Source: an uncultured Pelagibacteraceae bacterium | Lineage (GTDB): Bacteria > Pseudomonadota > Alphaproteobacteria > Pelagibacterales > Pelagibacteraceae | Reading direction: 5' to 3' | NCBI GenBank assembly: GCA_902563435.1 | Contig: CACEXE010000002.1 | Coordinates: 1-64,000 of the forward strand | Length of the DNA: 64,000 nucleotides | In this document: piece by piece, positions 44,815 to 52,052 of the stretch | How the letters are laid out: each line of letters opens with the position of its first letter | How positions within the stretch are numbered: the first letter of the stretch is position 1 | Made by a program: the position numbers and the translations under genes | The notes under the pieces: model-generated | Seen by the model: only the letters and a program-made list of their open reading frames with translations | Told to the model about the DNA's origin: nothing | Databases searched by the model: none

Positions 44815-46458
44815 ATGATTTCAAATTTTTTCGATAAAAAAAAACAGAAAATTTTAGATTTATTTAAAGAAAAAAAGTATCAAGATGTAATTAAATTGGG
44901 AGAAAAGTTAATTAAAAAAAAATCTAATGATATTCAACTAATTTATTTATTAGGTTTAAGCTCTATAAATCTTCAAAAATTTTTTAATGCTGAAAAATAC
45001 TTTGAAAAATTATTATCTTTAAAAAAAACACACGAAATCTATTATATTTATGGTAATATACTAAAAAGTTTAAAAAAATATTCTGAAGCTTCTACTTCAT
45101 TTGAAAAAGCAATTGAATTAAATCCGAATTTTTCAGAAGCATTTAATAATTTAGGTAATATAAAAAAATCTTTAAATGAACCAGATAAAGCAATTGAATG
45201 CTTCAAAATGGCCGTCAAGTTAAAAGATAATAATATAGAAGCTCTCTTTAATCTGGCATCAATATATCAAGAAAATAATAAATTCGAAGATTTAATTAAT
45301 ATTTATAAAAAATTATTACAATTTGATAAGAATCATCTCAAAACTCTTTATAATCTAGGATCAGCTTATTTATTTTTAGGAAATATATCAGAGGGAAAAA
45401 ATTACTTTGAAAAAGTATTAAAATTAGATCAATCAAATATTCCAAGTTTTAGAAATTATGTCACTGTAACTAAGATAGATAAGAACAATAAGTTATTTAA
45501 GCATTTCCAAAATTTAAATTTTGATAAATTAAACAATCATGAAAAAATTTTAATTTTTGATGCTTTAAGTAAATGCTATTTTGATCAAAAAAATGAAGAC
45601 TTAGGTTTTAATTACTTAGTAAAATCAAATCTAATCAAAAAAGAAGATACAAAATTCTCCCTTTTAGAACAAAAAGAAAAATATAAAAATATCAAAGATT
45701 TCTTTAAGGATACTGCCAATTTTGATTTAAAATTTAACGTTGGAATTAAAAGTACACCAATTTTTATACTTGGTATGCCAAGGTCAGGAACTTCTTTAAT
45801 TGAGCAAATTTTATCTACACATTCACAAATTTATGGAGCTGGAGAACTAAATTACTTAGAGAAAATCATAAATCAATTAGGTTTAATAAAACCAAAAGAT
45901 ATAAAATATTACTTTACTGAAATTAGAAATTATTATTATAAAAATTTATCAAAAATATCAGAAAAACCTTACATAATTGACAAGACCCCACTTAATTGTA
46001 GATGGATAGGTTATATTATTAATGCTTTTCCAGAAGCGAAAATTATTCATATAGACAGAAATCCTATGGCAGTTTGTTGGTCAAATTATAAGACATTATT
46101 TGTTGATAGGGGATTAGACTTTAGTTTAACCCAAGAAGATATGGCTAAATATTTTATTTTGTATAATGACTTAATGAAATTTTGGTTTAAAAAATTTAAT
46201 AATCAATTTATCAATATTAATTATGAAGATTTTGTCCAAGATTTTGAATTACAAACAAAAAATATTCTTTTAAAATTAAACTTAGACTGGGAAGATGACT
46301 TAAGAAATTATGAAAAGACTCATAGAGTAGTCAAAACTGCATCTTTTAATCAGGTTAGAGATAAAATTAAAAAAAATACATCAAAACAATGGGAAAAATA
46401 TAGTGATTACCTTAAGCCTATGCAAAATATTTTAAAAAATAATCAGATAAAATTTTAA
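44815..46458 (+). CDS. TPR-repeat sulfotransferase
   Basis: Tandem TPRs then FILGMPRSGTSLIEQIL (PAPS-binding loop). Confidence 0.9.
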   Translation: MISNFFDKKKQKILDLFKEKKYQDVIKLGEKLIKKKSNDIQLIYLLGLSSINLQKFFNAEKYFEKLLSLKKTHEIYYIYGNILKSLKKYSEASTSFEKAIELNPNFSEAFNNLGNIKKSLNEPDKAIECFKMAVKLKDNNIEALFNLASIYQENNKFEDLINIYKKLLQFDKNHLKTLYNLGSAYLFLGNISEGKNYFEKVLKLDQSNIPSFRNYVTVTKIDKNNKLFKHFQNLNFDKLNNHEKILIFDALSKCYFDQKNEDLGFNYLVKSNLIKKEDTKFSLLEQKEKYKNIKDFFKDTANFDLKFNVGIKSTPIFILGMPRSGTSLIEQILSTHSQIYGAGELNYLEKIINQLGLIKPKDIKYYFTEIRNYYYKNLSKISEKPYIIDKTPLNCRWIGYIINAFPEAKIIHIDRNPMAVCWSNYKTLFVDRGLDFSLTQEDMAKYFILYNDLMKFWFKKFNNQFININYEDFVQDFELQTKNILLKLNLDWEDDLRNYEKTHRVVKTASFNQVRDKIKKNTSKQWEKYSDYLKPMQNILKNNQIKF

Positions 46459-46474
46459 AGTTTTTTAATACTTC

Positions 46475-46503
46475 TTGCAATTCAAAAACACGATAATTAT
46501 AAT
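46475..46503 (+). promoter_or_regulatory. Sigma70-type promoter of the original tRNA-Gly locus
   Basis: TTGCAA (46475-46480) - 17 nt - TATAAT (46498-46503), 11 bp before the tRNA 5' end copy. Confidence 0.78.
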
Positions 46504-46514
46504 AAGTTTAATTG

Positions 46515-46555
46515 GCGGGCATAGCTCAGTGGTAGAGCGTCTCGTTGCCAACGAG
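46515..46555 (+). repeat. attL: 5' half of tRNA-Gly(GCC), truncated
   Basis: Identical to 51914-51954 over 41 bp, then diverges; no 3' half. Confidence 0.95.
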
Positions 46556-46660
46556 GTAGTCCTTGATTTATTTACCTTGCTAATCCTAATCTTTTTTAAA
46601 CAATCTCAGTTCTTGGCACACTCCTGACACACTTCGACACAAAAAAGAAAGGAAAGTGTT

Positions 46661-47617
46661 ATGAGTACATTAAGAAAACATGGTGGGAAGTGGCAATCAA
46701 TTGTCCGAGTAGTTGGACATCCTCCAATATATAAATCGTTTGTTTCTAAAACTGACGCGTCTCGTTGGGCGGCACAAACAGAAGTTAAAATTAGACGAGA
46801 AGATGCGGGAATAGCTAAGATACATTTCCCAAAATTTGAGGATCTCGCTAGACGTTACATTGAAGAAATCTCAATATTAAAAAAATGTCATAGAGATGAG
46901 AGATATACAATTCTTGGCTTTATTAAAAATGAGGCTTGGAGCTCCTATCCTATCCATAGAATTAAACCTACTACTATTAATAAATATAGAGATACTCAAT
47001 CAAAGACTGTCTCAGGAAGTACAATTAATCGAAGACTCGACGTTATATCTTCTATGTTTACTACATTTAAAAAAGAATGGGGTTATCCTGTAGAAAATCC
47101 TGTCCTGAATATTCGTAGACCTAAAAAGTCTGCACCAAGAGACAGAAGATTTACAGATGATGAGCTTAATAAATTAATCAAAGGTAATAGAACGAGTTCT
47201 CAATTAAGATCTATAATTAAGATTGCACTAGAGACAGGGATGAGAATGTCAGAAATTTTGAGAATAGATGCTCGAAACATTGACGGTAGTACCCTGAAAA
47301 TTCCAGTTGCAAAAACTAAGCCTCGTATCATTCCATTAACTTCGGCAGCTCTTTCAGAAATAAAAAATGCTGATCTCCCGTTTACATTAACTAAGTATGC
47401 TTTGGATAAGCAGTTCAGGAGATTATGTAATAACTATGGAATTAAAGATGCACATTTTCATGATCTTCGACACCAGGCACTTACTAATTTTATGAAAGAT
47501 AAAGGGCTCAATGTACCTGAAACAATGATGATCGCGGGACATTCAGATCCAAGAATGCTTTTAAGAATTTACAATAATTTAGAAGTTGCTCACGTAGCGG
47601 AAAAATTAAAGAGCTAA
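46661..47617 (+). CDS. int: Tyrosine recombinase / integrase
   Basis: ETGMRMSEIL (Arg I), HDLRHQALTNF (HxxR), GHSDPRMLLRIYNN (H...Y). Confidence 0.96.
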   Translation: MSTLRKHGGKWQSIVRVVGHPPIYKSFVSKTDASRWAAQTEVKIRREDAGIAKIHFPKFEDLARRYIEEISILKKCHRDERYTILGFIKNEAWSSYPIHRIKPTTINKYRDTQSKTVSGSTINRRLDVISSMFTTFKKEWGYPVENPVLNIRRPKKSAPRDRRFTDDELNKLIKGNRTSSQLRSIIKIALETGMRMSEILRIDARNIDGSTLKIPVAKTKPRIIPLTSAALSEIKNADLPFTLTKYALDKQFRRLCNNYGIKDAHFHDLRHQALTNFMKDKGLNVPETMMIAGHSDPRMLLRIYNNLEVAHVAEKLKS

Positions 47618-47752
47618 ATCTATCCTATTCTCATCTTACACTTTTGAGACTTAGAGATTTTTTAATATTATTATTAGTCTCATAGTATCATCAGTGTAGG
47701 GTGGACTGGATTGGATTGGCACCCCGAATACCCCTATCACCCCCAAATCACA

Positions 47753-47787
47753 CATGGTCAATGAGCCATGATCCATGAAACATGAGT
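47753..47787. repeat. Iteron-like array 1 (five 7-bp units)
   Basis: CATGGTC AATGAGC CATGATC CATGAAA CATGAGT in exact 7-bp register. Confidence 0.65.
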
Positions 47788-47925
47788 CTTTACGCCATCA
47801 ATTTACATTTAGTAAAAAAAAATAAAAAAGTGAAAGTTTTATATTTGTTCTCTTGAATAGTTTTTAATTCTATGCACAAAGAGTAGTTATACAAATTGGA
47901 CGCTACCAATTAAAAAACTTGTTCG

Positions 47926-47953
47926 CATTAATCATGAACCTCGAAACATGAAC
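47926..47953. repeat. Iteron-like array 2 (four 7-bp units, one degenerate)
   Basis: CATTAAT CATGAAC CTCGAAA CATGAAC in 7-bp register. Confidence 0.6.
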
Positions 47954-48121
47954 CAAAAAACTTTGGTGATTTAGATTTTTAATTGACTGAGAGATTATTA
48001 CTTCTATAAGCGAAGTTAGTAATAACTCCAATTCATTACTAAAAATCATAATCATCATGATCGCTTTGCTCATCTAGTCAATGGGCAAGGCATATTTAAC
48101 GACTTCATTATGGAGATGATT

Positions 48122-48295
48122 ATGAGAAACCAAAATAAACCAATTCAATTAGAGTTTAATTTAAAAGATTCATTAATTGATATTTTAGATGATCCAAGTG
48201 CCCCGTTTCATGTTGGTTGCACTGAGGATCCTGAGACATGTGAAAATCAATTCATTTGTTTATGCGAAGAAGAAATTAAGAAAGGGGGTAATTAA
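48122..48295 (+). CDS. Small acidic Cys-containing protein of unknown function (57 aa)
   Basis: MRNQNKPIQLEFNLKDSLIDILDDPSAPFHVGCTEDPETCENQFICLCEEEIKKGGN; first ORF of the satellite operon (track start 48110). Confidence 0.55.
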   Translation: MRNQNKPIQLEFNLKDSLIDILDDPSAPFHVGCTEDPETCENQFICLCEEEIKKGGN

Positions 48296-48296
48296 T

Positions 48297-48719
48297 ATGC
48301 CAGAAATTAAAGATCCTACTTATAGAATTTATAGCAACGGCGGTAATGTTGAGAGAAAAGGTAAAGAGCTAACTGAGAAAGAATTAAAACTCTTAGCATC
48401 CGAAAGAACTCCCGAAGAAACTGAGTTAGATATTGGAACAATTCTCAATGAATATCCTGATTGGAAAAGAAAAAATCCAGATAAAACATTTGATCAATTC
48501 TTAGAGGAATCAGGATTAAAAAGAATAGAGTTAAAAGACGGTTCTAAAATTATAGACCTGAGAGCTTATTCAAAATTAAAAGAGCCTAAGATTAAAAAAA
48601 TAGATCTTGCTAGTTTATTTGAAAACACAGCTCGTACAGTTGCTAGTCTAAGTCCTGCAGAAAGAGATCAAGTTAATGATCTTTTGAGACGAACTCTCAA
48701 ATCTATGAAAGGGGAATAG
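48297..48719 (+). CDS. Satellite protein of unknown function (140 aa)
   Basis: Start moved from 48189 to MPEIKDP, preceded by SD-like AAGGGGG. Confidence 0.7.
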   Translation: MPEIKDPTYRIYSNGGNVERKGKELTEKELKLLASERTPEETELDIGTILNEYPDWKRKNPDKTFDQFLEESGLKRIELKDGSKIIDLRAYSKLKEPKIKKIDLASLFENTARTVASLSPAERDQVNDLLRRTLKSMKGE

Positions 48720-48720
48720 T

Positions 48721-50565
48721 ATGAGAGAATATTTAAATAATACCCCTGAAACAGATGAGATCTTTGGTTCAATATTCGCGGGTGATGATCTTACCAGAGG
48801 TGAGCTAAAATCATGGAATAAAGAAACAGGAAAAAAATCTGTAACACATGCAAAAAAGAAAATAGATTTCTCCTCTCATTTGAGAGGGGAAGTCATTCAA
48901 GGATTATCTCCTGTAAATCAAAAATGGCGAGGATGTAAATGGATGTGTTTTGATATAGATGAGGAAATAGATCCAGAAATTTTTTGCTCTAAGTTATGGG
49001 TTTACAATAGAAGTTTAATTCCATTCAAATCTTTGAATGGTCGTTGGCATGTTTATAAATTTTTTAATGAATGGATAGATGTTAACGAAGCAAAGAAGAC
49101 AGCAAAAAAAATTGAGAAAGATTTAATTGCTTTAGGTTACGAAGTAGACACATCTCACACACTACCAACAGGGTGGAGCTTTGATCGAAAGAGCAGTGGT
49201 TCGTGGATCTTTTTACCTTATGCAGATGAAAATGTTTGTTATAGTCCAAAAGGTAATCCTCTCAATATATCGCAATTTATATACCGTTATAGAGTCCGTA
49301 ATCACCCTTTAATCGCGGGTCTAGTAGGTATGAATGAGAAACAAGGTGGAAGACCGAAAGCCATGTTTAATGCTTGTTTGTACATGCACCATTACGAAGT
49401 TGATACATCACCAGAAGAATTAAATTTACATTTAGGAAAGCAGCTCTCAGAAAAAGATTTAGAGAATGCAAAAGGTGTAGAGGAATATTCTAAAGATTAT
49501 TTAAATCGAAATTATAATAATTATCTTTCAGAGCTTTGTAATGATGAATTTCCATTCGATAAAAATGAGAAGTTAGAGGAAGAAAAACCAAAAAGAAAAA
49601 AGGGTTTAACAACTTTTAATTTTCAGGATTTCACAGCAAGATCTTATCCAAGTACAAAATATTATTTATATCCTTTTATGAGTAGTGAGAGCGTATCTCT
49701 TGGATGGTCTTTGCCTGGAGTTGGAAAAACATTGTTTACTTTTGATGCTTGTTATCATTGTTCTCAAGGTAAGAATTTTTTAGATTGGAACCATAGTTGT
49801 CCAGATGATCCTCCTCCATTCTTATATGTAGAATTTGAGATGAGTTCTAAACAATTACAAAACCGAGCTCTTGAAATAGCTGAAAGAGAAAATTTTAAAT
49901 ACAAACCTGAAAACTTTAGAATTGCTACTTTAGGTGATCAACCACATGGACAATATCGAATGCTAACTACAAAAGAGGGTAGAGAAGATATTGAAGTAAC
50001 AGCAAAAGAAATATTAGAGGAAACAGGAAAACATCCAATTATTGTAATCGATAATATTAGATTTGCTATGGGTGACTTTGATGAGAAAGAGGGAAAAGAT
50101 TGGATCCCTTTTGTTTTATGGTGTGCTCAGATGAGATCTCAAGGTTATTCAATTATTTATTTACATCATGCTACAAACACAGGAGAAAAGTTCAGTGGTT
50201 CGGGATACGGTAACAGTAATGTTAATTTAGAGTTTGCTCTTAGAATTCCAAAAGATGATGAGATGCACCCTGACTATGATATCGATAATTATACTCAGTT
50301 TGTTTTCCAGTTTAAAAAAATGAGAGAAAATGTTGTCGGAGCTTTGACACCTTTTTTAGTAGTTACATGTAAGAAAACTCATAAGTGGTTTAAATTTCCA
50401 ATCCTCTCAAAAACTGAGAGAGCTGTCGCAAAAGAACTAAGTTTAGGAAAAAAAGTAGATCAGATTATTAGTGAGAACAAAGATAAGGATGGGTTCTCAA
50501 GAGCTAATGTATTTAGAGTTAAAAAGAAAATAGGAATAAAAGATGAGCTCAGCGAACATTACTAA
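48721..50565 (+). CDS. Putative PrimPol (AEP-like) primase fused to RepA/RecA-like helicase ATPase
   Basis: FDIDEE (DxD), GRWHVYKF (xxH), YEVD; then LGWSLPGVGKTLFTF (Walker A-like), HPIIVIDNIRFAMG (Walker B-like), YLHHATNTGEKFSGSGYGNSNV. Confidence 0.75.
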   Translation: MREYLNNTPETDEIFGSIFAGDDLTRGELKSWNKETGKKSVTHAKKKIDFSSHLRGEVIQGLSPVNQKWRGCKWMCFDIDEEIDPEIFCSKLWVYNRSLIPFKSLNGRWHVYKFFNEWIDVNEAKKTAKKIEKDLIALGYEVDTSHTLPTGWSFDRKSSGSWIFLPYADENVCYSPKGNPLNISQFIYRYRVRNHPLIAGLVGMNEKQGGRPKAMFNACLYMHHYEVDTSPEELNLHLGKQLSEKDLENAKGVEEYSKDYLNRNYNNYLSELCNDEFPFDKNEKLEEEKPKRKKGLTTFNFQDFTARSYPSTKYYLYPFMSSESVSLGWSLPGVGKTLFTFDACYHCSQGKNFLDWNHSCPDDPPPFLYVEFEMSSKQLQNRALEIAERENFKYKPENFRIATLGDQPHGQYRMLTTKEGREDIEVTAKEILEETGKHPIIVIDNIRFAMGDFDEKEGKDWIPFVLWCAQMRSQGYSIIYLHHATNTGEKFSGSGYGNSNVNLEFALRIPKDDEMHPDYDIDNYTQFVFQFKKMRENVVGALTPFLVVTCKKTHKWFKFPILSKTERAVAKELSLGKKVDQIISENKDKDGFSRANVFRVKKKIGIKDELSEHY

Positions 50566-51013
50566 AACATTAACAGAAAAGGAGAAGTTCTTTGCTAGAC
50601 TTTATGCTGAGAATTTTTTCTCAAATGAAACTATGACGAATACTGAAATCGCAATAAAGGCGGGCTATGCAAAAGAGTCAGCTTATCAACGAGGATATGA
50701 GAATACGACATATAAACTTAAACCGCATGTTGTAACTTACATTGAAAAGCTAAAGGAGGATTTTAGAGTTCGTAATCAGATCTCACCTGAGAAACACATG
50801 GCTCGACTTAATGAGATCCACCAATTAGCAAAAGAAAAGGGACAACTTCATACAGCTATGAATGCAGAAGTTTATCGAGGTAAGGTTGCGGGATATTATG
50901 TTGATAAGCAGATAATTAAACAGGAGGAAACTGAGGAGGATCTTGACAGAAAACTTAAAGAAATAGTGGATCGCTATAATTTAATTACAGGACATGAGGA
51001 GGAAAATGAATAA
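50543..51013 (+). CDS. Terminase small subunit-like protein
   Basis: LTEKEKFFARLYAENF...NTEIAIKAGYAKESAYQRGYE resembles the N-terminal HTH of Terminase_2-type TerS. Confidence 0.72.
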   Translation: MSSANITKTLTEKEKFFARLYAENFFSNETMTNTEIAIKAGYAKESAYQRGYENTTYKLKPHVVTYIEKLKEDFRVRNQISPEKHMARLNEIHQLAKEKGQLHTAMNAEVYRGKVAGYYVDKQIIKQEETEEDLDRKLKEIVDRYNLITGHEEENE

Positions 51014-51287
51014 ACAAAAAGATGAGAAAATAGGATTTACTAAGGATCAAATGATCCAGATGTTAAGGATCCTAGAAAAAAATAATAATCTAGTTTTAGC
51101 TATTGAGGAGGCTCATCACGAGAACAACGTTGATTATATGAAACTGGAACAACAGCTCCACTTTGAGAAATGGAAAGTTAATTACATCTCCAGGAGATTG
51201 AGATGGGTAGCTAAACATTATGACTTACCAAATATTGTAGTAACGGAGGAAGAACTTGAAGAACAAATTAGAAAAACAGAAAACTAA
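51006..51287 (+). CDS. Satellite protein of unknown function (93 aa)
   Basis: Overlaps the terS stop; start at MNKQKDEK (track start 50994). Confidence 0.6.
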   Translation: MNKQKDEKIGFTKDQMIQMLRILEKNNNLVLAIEEAHHENNVDYMKLEQQLHFEKWKVNYISRRLRWVAKHYDLPNIVVTEEELEEQIRKTEN

Positions 51288-51648
51288 TCCTTTAGATAAT
51301 TTAGATCAAAAAATAAAAGATCTTAATGAGCTCTATGATGAGGGGCCCATTGTCCATGATCCAGTGTCTAATACATTCATGAGTGAGGGACAGCTAAAGA
51401 AGAAAATTGAGAAAGAAGTTAAAAACAAACCTTTTATTAAAATTAAAAAGCCCATAGCTCAACGTAGAGAGCGATTTAAGAGTAAACCTAATACTCAGGT
51501 ACCCCTAAAAATCGACATCTCACCAATAGTTAAGCAAGAACAACAACTCCAGGAGAACAACATTTTAAAAAAAATAATCAAGGAACAAGAAACAACAGAT
51601 CCAGATTTATACAAAGGACTTGGAACTTTTTTTGCTAAAAAATTTTAA
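51256..51648 (+). CDS. Satellite protein of unknown function (130 aa), basic/charged
   Basis: Overlapping ORF at the end of the terS operon; Lys/Gln-rich, C-terminal LYKGLGTFFAKKF. Confidence 0.6.
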   Translation: MKNKLEKQKTNPLDNLDQKIKDLNELYDEGPIVHDPVSNTFMSEGQLKKKIEKEVKNKPFIKIKKPIAQRRERFKSKPNTQVPLKIDISPIVKQEQQLQENNILKKIIKEQETTDPDLYKGLGTFFAKKF

Positions 51649-51913
51649 AAAAAATTGAGAGCTTAATTCTTTGACAGTGTCTTTCATTGTATTACACAAA
51701 GCAGTAATCTAAACCTAATCTCAAATCTTGTTAGGTACCCTAATCTTTAGATGCTATATTTGACTCTCAAAGAGACTCCTTTTTGAATCAATCTTGACAC
51801 ACTTGGCACAAAAGAATCTTGTTTTGTTCACGTTCTTATGATTTAATAACATTTAAACGTTGTTGTGTTATTAGTGTTATAAACCTTGAACGTTTGAGAA
51901 AGAAGAAAGATAA

Positions 51914-51988
51914 GCGGGCATAGCTCAGTGGTAGAGCGTCTCGTTGCCAACGAGAAGGTCGTGGGTTCGAGTCCCATTGCCCGCTCCA
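51914..51988 (+). tRNA. tRNA-Gly(GCC), complete, with encoded CCA
   Basis: GCGGGCA...TGCCCGC acceptor stem, anticodon arm TCTCG-TTGCCAA-CGAGA, T-arm GTGGGTTCGAGTCCCAT, TCCA end. Confidence 0.96.
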
Positions 51989-52052
51989 ATTTTAAAATAT
52001 GTTTTTTTTTTATAATTAATCATTATTTGATATCTATGCAGCTGGTCACAAT

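Larger units (their letters stand above)
46515..51954. mobile_element. Integrated phage-satellite-like element at tRNA-Gly(GCC)
   Basis: Bounded by an exact 41-bp direct repeat; contains tyrosine integrase, PrimPol/RepA-like replication gene, TerS-like gene and no recognisable structural genes. Confidence 0.88.

Noticed and set aside
46515-46590. Second functional tRNA-Gly at the left repeat
   Set aside because: Only the 5' 41 nt are present; the sequence after the anticodon arm does not form a T-arm or acceptor 3' strand.
48189-48296. Upstream extension of the 140-aa satellite ORF
   Set aside because: Overlaps the preceding small ORF out of frame; the SD-like AAGGGGG before 48297 supports the internal start.
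46515-51954. Complete prophage
   Set aside because: No capsid, portal, tail, large terminase or lysis ORF; ~5.4 kb is too small for an autonomous tailed phage.
46515-51954. Defence island or toxin-antitoxin system
   Set aside because: No recognisable nuclease, toxin, RM, CBASS or Abi motif; the gene set fits replication and packaging instead. Unknown ORFs could still have anti-phage roles.
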